From assembly GCF_014269185.2 (NCBI RefSeq), contig NZ_JABWRZ020000002.1, positions 744,001-808,000 on the forward strand: a stretch of 64,000 nucleotides of DNA. Direction: 5' to 3'. Below the pieces are notes generated by a model. It ran no database searches and was not told the DNA's origin. It saw nothing but the letters and a program-made list of their open reading frames with translations. The position numbers and the translations under genes were made by a program. Source of the DNA: Pseudomonas oryzicola (GTDB lineage: Bacteria > Pseudomonadota > Gammaproteobacteria > Pseudomonadales > Pseudomonadaceae). Position 1 is the first letter of the stretch; each line of letters begins with the position of its first letter. This document shows positions 1-9,350 of the stretch, in pieces.

Positions 1-129
1 CTGCGCGGCCTTGGAGATCAGGAAGTGCACCTCGCGGTCCTCGCGCACCAGGCAATCGAGCAGGCGCAGGCCATACTGGGCGCCCGAGGCGCCCGTCATG
101 GCCAGTGTGATGCGTTCCGGCCCGCTCAC
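1..129 (-). CDS. ubiX: Flavin prenyltransferase UbiX, N-terminal 43 residues (cut by window edge)
   Basis: UbiX prenylates FMN to make the cofactor of the UbiD decarboxylase in ubiquinone synthesis. Only the first 43 codons are inside the window. The start is a GTG at 129 whose last two bases and the next base form the mpl stop (GTGA overlap), so the two genes are translationally coupled. The visible peptide has the typical start of the family: a hydrophobic strand, then MTGASGAQYG, the phosphate-binding loop with the conserved GASG, followed by a helix (LRLLDCL) and a second strand (VHFLISKAA). Identification rests on this N-terminus and on the mpl neighbour; the rest of the gene cannot be judged here. 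Confidence 0.85.
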   Translation of the reverse strand, partial: MSGPERITLAMTGASGAQYGLRLLDCLVREDREVHFLISKAAQ

Positions 130-1475
130 TGCAATGCCTCGGCCAGCTTGCCGTGCAGGCCACCGAAGCCGCCGTTGCTCATGATCACCACGTGGGTGCC
201 CGGGCGCGCCTGGCCCTTGACCCGCTCGATGATCGCCTCGAGGCTGTCGGCCACCACGCTCGGCACTTTGCATTGCGCAGCCGTGGCGGCCAGATCCCAG
301 CCGAGGTTGGCCGGGGCGTACCAGATCACCTGGTCGGCGTCGTTGACGCTTTCCGGCAAGCCATCACGGTGGGCGCCGAGCTTCATCGAATTGGAGCGCG
401 GCTCGATCACGGCGATGACCGGGGCCTCGCCAACACGCTTGCGCAGGCCGTCGAGGGTGGTGGCGATGGCAGTCGGGTGATGGGCGAAATCATCGTAGAT
501 GGTCACGCCTTGCACCTCGGCGACCTTTTCCATGCGCCGCTTGACGCTCTTGAACGCGCTCAGGCCTTCGATGCCCATGGCCGGCACCACGCCGACATGG
601 CGGGCCGCTGCCAGGGTCGCCAGGGCGTTGGCGACGTTGTGCTGGCCGGTCAGCGCCCAGTCCACCACGCCCTGCGCTTCGCCTTCGAACAGCACTTCGA
701 AGCGCGAACCGTCCGGGCTGAGCAGGCGGGCCTGCCACTGGCCACCTTCACCGGTGGTTTGCACCGGGGTCCAGCAGCCCATGCCGATCACGCGTTCCAG
801 CGCCTGCTCGGTGGTTGGATGAATCACCAGGCCTTCGCTGGGAATGGTGCGTACCAGGTGGTGGAACTGCCGCTCGATCGAAGCCAGGTCGGGGAAGATG
901 TCCGCGTGGTCGAATTCCAGGTTGTTGAGGATCGCGGTACGCGGGTGGTAATGCACGAACTTGGAACGCTTGTCGAAGAAGGCACTGTCGTACTCATCGG
1001 CCTCGACCACGAAGAACGGCGTATTGCCCAGGCGCGCCGATACCGAGAAATTCTGCGGTACCCCCCCGATCAGGAAACCCGGGCTCATGCCGGCGTGCTC
1101 CAGCACCCAGGCCAGCATGCTGCTAGTGGTGGTCTTGCCATGGGTACCGGCAACAGCCAGTACCCAGCGGCCCTGCAGCACGTGGTCGGCCAGCCACTGC
1201 GGGCCGGAAACGTACGGCAGGCCTTTGTTCAGCACGTACTCCACCGCCGGGTTGCCACGCGACATGGCATTGCCGATGACCACCAGGTCCGGTGCAGGGT
1301 CCAGTTGGGCCGGGTCATAGCCCTGGGTCAGCTCGATGCCCTGGGCTTCGAGCTGGGTGCTCATCGGGGGATAGACGTTGGCGTCAGAGCCGGTGACACG
1401 GTGGCCAAGTTCCTTGGCCAGCACCGCCAGCGAGCCCATGAAAGTGCCGCAAATACCGAGAATGTGAATATGCAT
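126..1475 (-). CDS. mpl: UDP-N-acetylmuramate:L-alanyl-gamma-D-glutamyl-meso-DAP ligase (murein recycling)
   Basis: Mpl attaches the murein tripeptide recovered from wall turnover directly to UDP-MurNAc in the cytoplasm, bypassing MurC, MurD and MurE. The 449-residue protein has the three Mur ligase parts in order: a Rossmann-like UDP-MurNAc domain starting MHIHILGICGTFMG, the ATP loop GTHGKTTT at about residues 110-117, the central domain with NLEFDHADIF, and a C-terminal domain with YDDFAHHPTAI and the EPRSNSMK segment. Length is usual for the family. It lies directly upstream of ubiX on the same strand with a 4-base overlap, the order seen in many pseudomonads. It is read away from the sigma54 regulator gene, 66 bases upstream on the same strand. 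Confidence 0.97.
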   Translation of the reverse strand: MHIHILGICGTFMGSLAVLAKELGHRVTGSDANVYPPMSTQLEAQGIELTQGYDPAQLDPAPDLVVIGNAMSRGNPAVEYVLNKGLPYVSGPQWLADHVLQGRWVLAVAGTHGKTTTSSMLAWVLEHAGMSPGFLIGGVPQNFSVSARLGNTPFFVVEADEYDSAFFDKRSKFVHYHPRTAILNNLEFDHADIFPDLASIERQFHHLVRTIPSEGLVIHPTTEQALERVIGMGCWTPVQTTGEGGQWQARLLSPDGSRFEVLFEGEAQGVVDWALTGQHNVANALATLAAARHVGVVPAMGIEGLSAFKSVKRRMEKVAEVQGVTIYDDFAHHPTAIATTLDGLRKRVGEAPVIAVIEPRSNSMKLGAHRDGLPESVNDADQVIWYAPANLGWDLAATAAQCKVPSVVADSLEAIIERVKGQARPGTHVVIMSNGGFGGLHGKLAEALQ

Positions 1476-1541
1476 GGTCGACCTCGCAAAACATCGAGGC
1501 AGGGTAGCCTAGGGCGAGAAAAATCGCACACGATGTTTCGC

Positions 1542-3530
1542 TCAACCGGCCCTGGTGATCCCGTGTTTGCGCAGTTTTCGATACAAGGTATTACGGCTGA
1601 TGCCCAAGTGCTCGGCGACACGGGTGAGGTGCCAGTGTTTTGCCTCCAGGGTCTCCATGAGTGCTTGCCGTTCCGCATCTTGCAGCAGCGGCCTTGTGTC
1701 GCGATCGGGCTGCGACGCAGCCCCTGCAGTCTGCGCAGCGTTGCTGAAATCCCGGGGCCGCTCTGCGGCCCTTTCGCGACACAAGGCCGCTCCTACAAGT
1801 GCCGGTGTGTTGCGGACCATGGCGGGGAGATCCGGGAAGGTAATCCGGCCATCTTCGCAAAGCGCTACGAGGGTGCGCAGCACGTTGCGCATCTGTCGCA
1901 CGTTCCCCGGCCAGGCAAAGTCGAGCAACGCCTGCCGCGCCCTGGGCTCGATGTCGATCAACTGCCCCTGCGCTTCCTGGCGCAGCAGGAAGTCCAGCAA
2001 CTGCGCCTTGTCACTGCGCTCGCGCACCGCCGGCAACGCCACTTCCAGGCCGTTCAGGCGGTAATACAGGTCCTCGCGGAAACTGCCCTGCTCCACCCGC
2101 TCCAACAGGTCGCGGTGAGTAGCACTGACGATGCGCACGTCGACCGCCTGCGGTTCGCCGCCGATCGGTACCACCTGGCGCTCCTCAAGTACCCGCAGCA
2201 GGCGGGTTTGCAGGGCCAGCGGCATGTCGCCAATCTCGTCCAGGAGCAAGGTGCCACCGTCGGCCAGCAGCAGCTTGCCACGCATGCCTTCCTTGCGCGC
2301 CCCGGTAAAACTGCCGCCGCGATAGCCGAACAACTCGCTCTCGATCAGGCTCTCCGGAATCGACGCGCAGTTGATGGCGACGAACGGTTTGCCGCGCCGC
2401 TCGCTGGCCTGGTGCACGGCCTGGGCGAAAGCCTCTTTGCCGCAACCAGTCTCGCCACGCAGCAGCAATGGCACGTCGCGCTCGAACACCCGCACACTGC
2501 GCCGGAAGTCGTTCTGCAGGGCCGGGTCGAACAGGCAGATAAGCGGCTCGACCTCCCGCACGGGCCGCGGCTGGGCGGCTGGCACCGACCACACCGGCGC
2601 GCGGGCCTGGCCCCGCAGGCTGGCGAACACCTGGCGCCCGTCCAGGGTATGCAGCGGCCACGCCGTGCTGCCGGAGGGCGTGGCACGGCTGAACAGTTCG
2701 TCGTGGCTACAGGCGAAGAAGCGCTCCAGCGGTTTGCCCAGCACGCCGCCACGCACCGTGCCCAGCAGGTTCAACGCGCTCTGATTGGCAGCGCAGATGC
2801 GCCCGTCACCATCGAAGGCCAGCAGGCCTTCGCTGAACAGGCCGACCGATTCCGCCTGCAAGTGAAAACGCAGCAGCCATTGCTGCTCGAAATGACGCAG
2901 GAAATAACAGCTCTCGATCATCTTTGCCGACAGGTTGACCAGGGCCATGGTGTGGAACTGGCTCTGCCGGGAAACATCAGGCCGTGCCGAAGACACGTCC
3001 AACACCGCCAGCAACTCGCCATGCGGGTCGAACACCGGGCTGGCCGAGCAGGTCAGGCCGGTGTGGCGACCGCGGAAGTGCTCGTTCTGGTGAATGGTCA
3101 GCGCCTGGCGCTCGACCAGGCACGTGCCAATGCCGTTGGTGCCTTCGCGCGCTTCGCTCCAGTCGGCGCCCAGCCACAGGCCTGCGCGCTCGAAGCTGCG
3201 CCGCTCGCTCGGGGCGCTGACGCAATTGAGGATGACCCCGCGCGCATCCGTCAGCAGCACCGCATGGCCGGCTCCGGATAGCTGCTGGTGCAGGCTGTTC
3301 ATCTCGTGGTCGGCAATCTGCAGCACCTGGCGCAGGCGCTCGCGGCTTTCCAGCAGGCGCCCGTGCTCAAGCACCACCGGCGCCTCGATCACCGACGGGT
3401 CGAGGTGGTAGTCCTCCAGGCAGCGCAGCCAGGAGCGGGCGATGGAAGGATCGCTACCGCCTTCCCCGGCCCCGCCATGGGCGACGGTGTGGACTTGCTG
3501 GGCATGACGACTGAAATGGTTGCTCTGCAT
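1542..3530 (-). CDS. Sigma54-dependent transcriptional activator, AcoR-like (GAF-PAS-AAA+-Fis HTH)
   Basis: Predicted enhancer-binding activator of the divergent aldehyde dehydrogenase gene and probably of ethanolamine use. I chose the ATG at 3530 (GGAGAA eight bases upstream); an upstream ATG at 3719 would add 63 low-complexity residues. Domains of the 662-residue protein: GAF-like sensor about 60-210, PAS-like segment about 225-300, AAA+ domain about 325-560 with Walker A GETGCGKE (359-366), sigma54 loop GSFTGA (406-411) in place of the usual GAFTGA, Walker B LLLDEIGD, and a Fis-type helix-turn-helix about 636-656. The linker at 578-618 is encoded by two inverted REP elements, so part of the protein is REP-derived. 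The divergent promoter at 3723-3738 fits its role. Effector unknown; ethanolamine, acetaldehyde or a related compound is an inference from context. Confidence 0.9.
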   Translation of the reverse strand: MQSNHFSRHAQQVHTVAHGGAGEGGSDPSIARSWLRCLEDYHLDPSVIEAPVVLEHGRLLESRERLRQVLQIADHEMNSLHQQLSGAGHAVLLTDARGVILNCVSAPSERRSFERAGLWLGADWSEAREGTNGIGTCLVERQALTIHQNEHFRGRHTGLTCSASPVFDPHGELLAVLDVSSARPDVSRQSQFHTMALVNLSAKMIESCYFLRHFEQQWLLRFHLQAESVGLFSEGLLAFDGDGRICAANQSALNLLGTVRGGVLGKPLERFFACSHDELFSRATPSGSTAWPLHTLDGRQVFASLRGQARAPVWSVPAAQPRPVREVEPLICLFDPALQNDFRRSVRVFERDVPLLLRGETGCGKEAFAQAVHQASERRGKPFVAINCASIPESLIESELFGYRGGSFTGARKEGMRGKLLLADGGTLLLDEIGDMPLALQTRLLRVLEERQVVPIGGEPQAVDVRIVSATHRDLLERVEQGSFREDLYYRLNGLEVALPAVRERSDKAQLLDFLLRQEAQGQLIDIEPRARQALLDFAWPGNVRQMRNVLRTLVALCEDGRITFPDLPAMVRNTPALVGAALCRERAAERPRDFSNAAQTAGAASQPDRDTRPLLQDAERQALMETLEAKHWHLTRVAEHLGISRNTLYRKLRKHGITRAG
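1679..1799. repeat. Inverted pair of REP elements inside a coding sequence
   Basis: Two copies of one 46-base REP, at 1679-1724 and, inverted, at 1754-1799, are separated by 29 bases. They share CGGCCTTGTGTCGCGA and the terminal hairpin (GGGC...GCCCC). Such elements normally sit between genes in the putida group; here the frame stays open through both and they encode about 41 linker residues of the sigma54 regulator. Confidence 0.88.
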
Positions 3531-3722
3531 TGTTGTAGTTCTCCGCAGATGGAGCGTCCCGCCAGCATCCTCCACCCGGGTGGCCTTTGCAATGCATCCC
3601 CCGGTTACGTGTCGCAAATGGCACAAAGTGTCACCCCGGCGCGTACCGGCGCTGGCACAACGCTGCTTGGTCAGGCCCTGAAAAGCGGCCCAAGTCATTG
3701 ATTTGCCTGACACTGGCAACGC

Positions 3723-3738
3723 TGGCCCAACCTTTGCT
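3723..3738 (+). promoter_or_regulatory. Sigma54 (-24/-12) promoter of the aldehyde dehydrogenase gene
   Basis: TGGCCCAACCTTTGCT has GG and GC at the exact spacing of the RpoN consensus (TGGCAC-N5-TTGCT). Transcription would begin near 3749, about 37 bases before the ATG at 3786. Imperfect inverted repeats of the TGTC...GGCACA type at about 3608-3625 and 3629-3661 could be the upstream activator sites, as for AcoR-like proteins. The divergent gene encodes a sigma54 activator, which supports the call. Confidence 0.8.
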
Positions 3739-3785
3739 CTACGCTTTTCAACTCCCTAACAAGCACAATAGCCAGGAGACACACC

Positions 3786-5306
3786 ATGCGTTACGCACAT
3801 CCCGGTACCGAAGGCGCGAAGGTTTCCTTCAAGAGCCGCTACGGCAACTACATCGGTGGTGAGTTCGTTCCTCCGGTAAAGGGTGAGTACTTCACCAACA
3901 CCTCGCCGGTGAACGGCCAGCCGATCGCCGAATTCCCCCGCTCCACTGCCGAAGACATCGAAAAAGCCCTGGATGCCGCCCATGCGGCAGCCGACGCCTG
4001 GGGCCGTACCTCGGTGCAGGACCGCTCCAATGTCCTGCTGAAGATCGCCGACCGTATCGAACAGAACCTCGAACTGCTGGCCATCACCGAAACCTGGGAC
4101 AACGGCAAGCCAGTCCGTGAAACCCTCAATGCCGACATCCCGCTGGCGGTCGACCACTTCCGCTACTTCGCAGGCTGCATCCGTGCCCAGGAAGGCGGCG
4201 CCGCCGAAATCAACGAAGGCACCGTGGCCTACCACATTCACGAGCCACTGGGCGTGGTCGGGCAGATCATCCCGTGGAACTTCCCGATCCTGATGGCCGC
4301 CTGGAAGCTCGCCCCGGCCCTGGCCGCCGGCAACTGCGTGGTGCTCAAGCCGGCCGAGCAGACCCCGCTGGGCATCACCGTGCTGCTGGAACTGATCGGC
4401 GACCTGCTGCCAAAAGGCGTGCTCAACGTGGTGCAGGGCTATGGCCGCGAAGCCGGTGAGGCGCTGGCCACCAGCAAGCGCATCGCCAAGATCGCCTTCA
4501 CCGGCTCGACCCCGGTGGGTTCACACATCATGAAATGCGCCGCCGAGAACATCATCCCTTCCACCGTGGAGCTGGGCGGCAAGTCGCCGAACATCTACTT
4601 CGAAGACATCATGCAGGCCGAGCCGAGCTTCATCGAGAAAGCGGCCGAAGGCATGGTGCTGGCCTTCTTCAACCAGGGTGAGGTGTGCACCTGCCCGTCG
4701 CGCGCCCTGGTCCAGGAGTCGATCTACCCGCAGTTCATGGAAGCGGTGATGAAGAAGGTGCAGCAGATCAAGCGTGGCGACCCGCTGGACACCGACACCA
4801 TGGTCGGTGCCCAGGCCTCGCAGCAGCAGTTCGAGAAGATCCTGTCGTACCTGGAGATCGCCGAGAAGGAAGGCGCCGAGCTGCTGACCGGCGGCAAGGT
4901 GGAAAAACTGGAAGGCTCGCTGGCCACTGGTTACTACATCCAGCCGACCCTGCTCAAGGGCAACAACCGCATGCGCGTGTTCCAGGAGGAAATCTTCGGG
5001 CCGGTGGTCAGCGTCACCACGTTCAAGGACGAAGCCGAGGCCCTGGCGATCGCCAACGACACCGAGTTCGGCCTGGGCGCCGGCGTGTGGACCCGCGACA
5101 TCAACCGTGCCTACCGCGTGGGCCGCGGGATCAAGGCAGGCCGGGTGTGGACCAACTGCTACCACCTGTACCCGGCGCATGCCGCGTTCGGTGGCTACAA
5201 GAAGTCGGGGGTCGGGCGTGAGACGCACAAGATGATGCTCGACCACTATCAGCAGACCAAGAACCTGCTGGTGAGCTACGACATCAATCCGTTGGGCTTC
5301 TTCTAA
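3786..5306 (+). CDS. aldB: NAD-dependent aldehyde dehydrogenase (acetaldehyde dehydrogenase, ExaC/AldB type)
   Basis: Cytoplasmic enzyme oxidising acetaldehyde and related aldehydes to acids with NAD+. The 506-residue protein starts [10 protein letters not shown], typical of the ExaC/AldB class used in ethanol and ethanolamine breakdown. Key residues are present: Asn165 in PWNFP, Lys188 in VVLKPAEQ, Glu262 in VELGGKSPN and the nucleophile Cys301 in [11 protein letters not shown], with a second Cys two positions later as is common in this class. AGGAG lies seven bases before the ATG. A sigma54 promoter precedes it and its presumed activator is divergent. The gene order with the permease and eutBC says it removes the acetaldehyde released by ethanolamine ammonia-lyase. 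Confidence 0.95.
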   Translation: MRYAHPGTEGAKVSFKSRYGNYIGGEFVPPVKGEYFTNTSPVNGQPIAEFPRSTAEDIEKALDAAHAAADAWGRTSVQDRSNVLLKIADRIEQNLELLAITETWDNGKPVRETLNADIPLAVDHFRYFAGCIRAQEGGAAEINEGTVAYHIHEPLGVVGQIIPWNFPILMAAWKLAPALAAGNCVVLKPAEQTPLGITVLLELIGDLLPKGVLNVVQGYGREAGEALATSKRIAKIAFTGSTPVGSHIMKCAAENIIPSTVELGGKSPNIYFEDIMQAEPSFIEKAAEGMVLAFFNQGEVCTCPSRALVQESIYPQFMEAVMKKVQQIKRGDPLDTDTMVGAQASQQQFEKILSYLEIAEKEGAELLTGGKVEKLEGSLATGYYIQPTLLKGNNRMRVFQEEIFGPVVSVTTFKDEAEALAIANDTEFGLGAGVWTRDINRAYRVGRGIKAGRVWTNCYHLYPAHAAFGGYKKSGVGRETHKMMLDHYQQTKNLLVSYDINPLGFF

Positions 5307-5316
5307 ACCGCGTCGC

Positions 5317-5409
5317 GGCCTTCGCGGGCTCGCCCGCTCCCACAGGTATTGCACCGGTCTTGAAACTTGTGCAGTCCCTGTGGGAGCGGGCAAGCCCGCG
5401 AAGAGGCCA
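5317..5409. repeat. Inverted pair of REP elements
   Basis: CGGCCTTCGCGGGCTCGCCCGCTCCCACAGG and its near-complement starting CCTGTGGGAGCGGGC face each other across about 30 bases, the common putida-group arrangement. They lie between aldB and the permease gene and could end or weaken the aldB transcript. Confidence 0.85.
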
Positions 5410-5525
5410 GGCCTGCATATACAAAACCCAGAGCGGTAACCAACCGGTCTGGCTCGCTTCCTGCAATACCTATCACCATCGGCCCGGAACCCTTCCGGCC
5501 ACCAAGAAAAACAACAGGTGAATCT

Positions 5526-6974
5526 ATGCCAAGCGATCATTCCGCCGGCTCTCCGGCAGGTTCTTCCGTCGACTTCGAAAAGGTCGGCTCGGACTATTTC
5601 CAGCAACGTGAACTGAAAAAAGGCGCCGCTGGCTGGGTACTGCTGGTCGGCCTGGGCGTGGCCTATGTCATCTCCGGCGACTACGCCGGCTGGAACTTCG
5701 GCCTGGCCCAGGGCGGCTGGGGCGGCATGTTCCTCGCAACCCTGTTGATGGCCACCATGTACCTGTGCATGTGCTTTTCACTGGCCGAGCTGTCGTCGAT
5801 GATCCCCACGGCAGGCGGCGGCTATGGTTTTGCCCGCAGTGCCTTCGGCCCGTGGGGCGGCTTCCTGACCGGCACGGCGATCCTCATTGAGTACGCCATC
5901 GCCCCCGCCGCCATTGCAGTGTTCATCGGCGCTTACTGCCAGTCGCTGTTCGGTATCGGTGGCTGGATGATCTACCTGGCGTTCTACATCGTGTTCATCG
6001 GCATTCATATCTTTGGCGTGGGTGAGGCACTGAAGCTGATGTTCATCATCACCGCCATCGCCGCCATTGCCCTGGCCGTATTCCTGGTGGGCATGGTGCC
6101 CCATTTTGATGCAGCCAACCTGTTCGACATCGCCCAAACGGACGCCGTGGGGGCCAGTAGCTTCCTGCCGTTCGGCTACGTCGGCGTGTGGGCGGCCATC
6201 CCCTATGCCATCTGGTTCTTCCTTGCCGTCGAAGGCGTGCCGCTGGCTGCCGAAGAAACCAAGAACCCCAAGCGCGACCTGCCACGCGGGCTGATCGGCG
6301 CCATGCTGGTACTGCTGGCCTTTGCCTTGCTGATCCTGGTGGTCGGTCCGGGCGGCGCAGGCTCCGAGGCGCTGAAGGCTTCCGGTAACCCGCTGGTCGA
6401 AGCCTTGTCCAAGGCCTATGGCGGCTCCACCTGGATGGGCGGCTTCGTCAACCTGGTCGGTCTGGCCGGGCTGATCGCCAGCTTCTTCTCGATCATCTAT
6501 GCCTATTCCCGGCAGATCTTCGCCCTGTCGCGCGCCGGTTACCTGCCGCGCAAACTGTCGGAAACCAACAAGAGCAAAGCCCCGGTCATGGCCCTGGTCA
6601 TTCCTGGCATCATCGGCTTTGCCCTGTCGCTGACCGGCCAGGGCGACCTGCTGATCCTGGTGGCGGTGTTCGGTGCCACACTGTCCTATGTGCTGATGAT
6701 GGCCGCGCACATTACCCTGCGTATCCGCCGGCCGAAGATGGAGCGCCCGTACCGCACCCCCGGTGGCATCGTCACCTCGGGCGTAGCCCTGGTGCTGGCC
6801 TGCATCGCCGTGGTCGCCGGTTTCCTCGTCGACCCACGGGTGGTGATTGGCGCCGCAGTGATCTATGCGGTATTAATTGCCTACTTTGCTTTGTACAGCC
6901 GCCACCACCTGGTAGCGGGCACACCGGAAGAGGAATTCGCCGCGATCCAGAAGGCCGAAGAGGCCCTGCACTGA
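5526..6974 (+). CDS. eat: Ethanolamine permease (APC family)
   Basis: Inner-membrane amino acid/polyamine/organocation transporter, predicted to import ethanolamine for EutBC. I placed the start at the ATG at 5526, preceded by AGGTGA; earlier in-frame codons run through REP sequence. The 482 residues have a soluble N-terminus of about 35 residues and about 12 hydrophobic segments, beginning with GWVLLVGLGVAYVISGDYAG. The SGDYAGWNFG motif in helix 1 and PTAGGGYGFAR in helix 2-3 are features of ethanolamine permeases of the Eat type. It lies 46 bases upstream of eutB and is probably cotranscribed with eutBC. Alternative: a closely related amino-acid permease, but the neighbours argue for ethanolamine. 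Confidence 0.92.
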   Translation: MPSDHSAGSPAGSSVDFEKVGSDYFQQRELKKGAAGWVLLVGLGVAYVISGDYAGWNFGLAQGGWGGMFLATLLMATMYLCMCFSLAELSSMIPTAGGGYGFARSAFGPWGGFLTGTAILIEYAIAPAAIAVFIGAYCQSLFGIGGWMIYLAFYIVFIGIHIFGVGEALKLMFIITAIAAIALAVFLVGMVPHFDAANLFDIAQTDAVGASSFLPFGYVGVWAAIPYAIWFFLAVEGVPLAAEETKNPKRDLPRGLIGAMLVLLAFALLILVVGPGGAGSEALKASGNPLVEALSKAYGGSTWMGGFVNLVGLAGLIASFFSIIYAYSRQIFALSRAGYLPRKLSETNKSKAPVMALVIPGIIGFALSLTGQGDLLILVAVFGATLSYVLMMAAHITLRIRRPKMERPYRTPGGIVTSGVALVLACIAVVAGFLVDPRVVIGAAVIYAVLIAYFALYSRHHLVAGTPEEEFAAIQKAEEALH

Positions 6975-7020
6975 TCGCCGCCACCCGCCGCGGGGCGACC
7001 CGCGGCTCTGGAGAGTCTGT

Positions 7021-8415
7021 ATGGCAAGTTTCGTACACACGGTGGGCCACCTGGTCTACCGCTTCGACAGCCTCAAGGAAGTGATGGCCAAGGCCAGCCC
7101 CGCCCGCTCGGGGGACTACCTGGCGGGTGTGGCCGCCAGCAACGACGGCGAACGGGTCGCCGCGCAGATGGCCCTGGCCAATATCCCGCTGACGCATTTC
7201 CTCAATGAAGCACTGATCCCTTACGAAGAAGACGAAGTCACCCGCCTGATCATCGACACCCACGATGCCCAGGCATTTGCCACCGTCAGCCACCTGACCG
7301 TGGGCGGCCTGCGCGACTGGCTGCTGAGCGATGAAGCCAACGAGGACAGCTTGCGCGCCCTGGCGCCCGGGCTGACGCCGGAAATGGCCGCGGCGGTGTC
7401 GAAGATCATGCGTGTGCAGGATCTGGTGCTGGTGGCCCAGAAGATCCGCGTGGTCACGCGCTTCCGCGGCACCATGGGCCTGCGCGGCCGGCTGTCGACC
7501 CGGCTGCAGCCCAACCACCCGACCGACGAGCCGGCCGGTATCGCCGCCAGTATTCTCGATGGCCTGCTGTACGGCAACGGTGACGCCATGATCGGCATCA
7601 ACCCGGCCACCGACAGCATCGCTTCGATCTGCGCGCTGCTGGAGATGCTCGACGCCATCATCCAGCGCTACGACATCCCCACCCAGGCTTGCGTACTGAC
7701 CCACGTGACCACATCGATCGAGGCGATCAACCGTGGCGTGCCACTGGACCTGGTGTTTCAGTCCATCGCCGGTACCGAAGCGGCCAACGCCGGCTTCGGC
7801 ATCAACCTCAACGTGCTGCAGGAAGGCTACGAAGCGGGCCTTTCGCTGAAACGCGGCACACTCGGGCAGAACCTGATGTATTTCGAAACCGGCCAGGGCA
7901 GCGCGCTGTCGGCCAACGCCCATCACGGCGTCGACCAGCAAACCTGTGAAACCCGCGCCTATGCCGTGGCGCGCCATTTCAAGCCATTCCTGGTCAACAC
8001 CGTGGTCGGCTTCATCGGCCCGGAATACCTGTACAACGGCAAGCAGATCATCCGCGCCGGCCTCGAGGACCACTTCTGCGGCAAGCTACTGGGTGTGCCG
8101 ATGGGTTGCGACATCTGCTACACCAACCACGCCGAAGCCGACCAGGACGACATGGACACGCTGCTGACCTTGCTGGGTGTGGCCGGGATCAACTTCATCA
8201 TGGGCATCCCCGGTTCCGACGACATCATGCTCAACTACCAGACCACCTCGTTCCACGATGCGCTGTATGCGCGCCAGACCCTCGGCCTGAAACCAGGGCC
8301 GGAATTCGAGGCATGGCTGGCCCGCACCGGCATCTTCACCCAGGCCGATGGCCGGGTACGCTTTGGTGACAACCTGCCGCCGGCCTTCCGCCAGGCCTTG
8401 GCACAGCTTGCATAG
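7021..8415 (+). CDS. eutB: Ethanolamine ammonia-lyase heavy (alpha) subunit
   Basis: Large subunit of the adenosylcobalamin-dependent enzyme that splits ethanolamine into acetaldehyde and ammonia. The 464-residue length is right for EutB. The TIM-barrel core is recognisable from [53 protein letters not shown] and [20 protein letters not shown], with Glu and Asp residues of the substrate site in conserved places. GGAGAG lies before the ATG. EutC follows eight bases later. The window has no eutA reactivase, no B12 adenosyltransferase and no shell-protein genes, so the enzyme here belongs to the short, cytosolic version of the pathway. Confidence 0.97.
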   Translation: MASFVHTVGHLVYRFDSLKEVMAKASPARSGDYLAGVAASNDGERVAAQMALANIPLTHFLNEALIPYEEDEVTRLIIDTHDAQAFATVSHLTVGGLRDWLLSDEANEDSLRALAPGLTPEMAAAVSKIMRVQDLVLVAQKIRVVTRFRGTMGLRGRLSTRLQPNHPTDEPAGIAASILDGLLYGNGDAMIGINPATDSIASICALLEMLDAIIQRYDIPTQACVLTHVTTSIEAINRGVPLDLVFQSIAGTEAANAGFGINLNVLQEGYEAGLSLKRGTLGQNLMYFETGQGSALSANAHHGVDQQTCETRAYAVARHFKPFLVNTVVGFIGPEYLYNGKQIIRAGLEDHFCGKLLGVPMGCDICYTNHAEADQDDMDTLLTLLGVAGINFIMGIPGSDDIMLNYQTTSFHDALYARQTLGLKPGPEFEAWLARTGIFTQADGRVRFGDNLPPAFRQALAQLA

Positions 8416-8423
8416 GGATGACC

Positions 8424-9242
8424 ATGGACCATCGCACGCCTACCCCCGACAACCCCTGGCTGGCCCTGCGCAACCTCACCCCGGCGCGCATCGCCCTGGG
8501 CCGTGCCGGCACCAGCCTGCCAACCGGGGCGCAGCTGGACTTCCAGTTCGCCCATGCCCAGGCGCGCGACGCCGTGCACCTGGCGTTCGATCACGCCAGC
8601 CTGGCTGCCCAGCTGGCTGACCGCGGGCGCGACAGCCTGGTGCTGCACAGCGCCGCCAGCGACCGCAACCAATACCTGCAACGCCCGGACCTGGGGCGGC
8701 GCCTGAACGAGGACTCGGCGGCGGCGCTACGCCAGCACGCCCAGGCCAATCCCGGCGGGGTCGACCTGGCCATCGTCGTGGCTGACGGCCTGTCGGCGTT
8801 GGCCGTGCACCGCCACACCGTGCCGTTTTTGGCCCGTTTCGAGGAGCAGGCCGCCGTCGACGGCTGGACCAGCGCGCCGGTGATCCTGGTGCAGCAAGGC
8901 CGCGTGGCCGTGGCCGACGAGGTCGGTGAACTGCTGGGTGCACGCATGACGGTGATGCTGATTGGCGAACGCCCGGGGCTCAGCTCGCCCGACAGCCTCG
9001 GCCTGTACTTCACCTACGCGCCGAAGGTTGGCCTGACCGATGCGTACCGCAACTGCATTTCCAACATCCGCCTGGAGGGGCTGAGCTACGGGATGGCGGC
9101 GCACCGCCTGCTGTACCTGATGCGCGAAGCCTGCCGGCGCCAGCTTTCCGGAGTGAATCTGAAGGACGAAGCCGAAGTCCATAGCCTTGAGAGTGAACAT
9201 GACGCCGGCCAGAAGGGCAACTTTCTGCTCGGCAAAGGGTAA
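8424..9242 (+). CDS. eutC: Ethanolamine ammonia-lyase light (beta) subunit
   Basis: Small subunit of ethanolamine ammonia-lyase; together with EutB it binds the cobalamin cofactor. I chose the ATG at 8424 because AGGG ends seven bases before it, whereas the ATG at 8418 touches the Shine-Dalgarno sequence. The 272 residues contain typical EutC segments: [57 protein letters not shown] and the Cys-containing [13 protein letters not shown] near the end. The gene follows eutB closely and closes the ethanolamine operon. About 100 bases without a clear terminator separate it from the next gene. Confidence 0.96.
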   Translation: MDHRTPTPDNPWLALRNLTPARIALGRAGTSLPTGAQLDFQFAHAQARDAVHLAFDHASLAAQLADRGRDSLVLHSAASDRNQYLQRPDLGRRLNEDSAAALRQHAQANPGGVDLAIVVADGLSALAVHRHTVPFLARFEEQAAVDGWTSAPVILVQQGRVAVADEVGELLGARMTVMLIGERPGLSSPDSLGLYFTYAPKVGLTDAYRNCISNIRLEGLSYGMAAHRLLYLMREACRRQLSGVNLKDEAEVHSLESEHDAGQKGNFLLGKG

Positions 9243-9350
9243 ATAACCTGTAACCGAAGGCGGATTGCACTTGCGCCGCGCATTGGGCAGCATGCCCTGG
9301 AAAGCTGCTGGCAATCCGCTGTTTCCCCTAATGGACTCTGAGGGCCGCAC

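Noticed and set aside
153..3281. 1042-codon plus-strand open frame opposite mpl and the sigma54 regulator gene
   Set aside because: It is the antisense of two well-supported genes; composition is low in hydrophobic cores and rich in His/Gln/Arg, as expected for a high-GC shadow, and it has no start signal.
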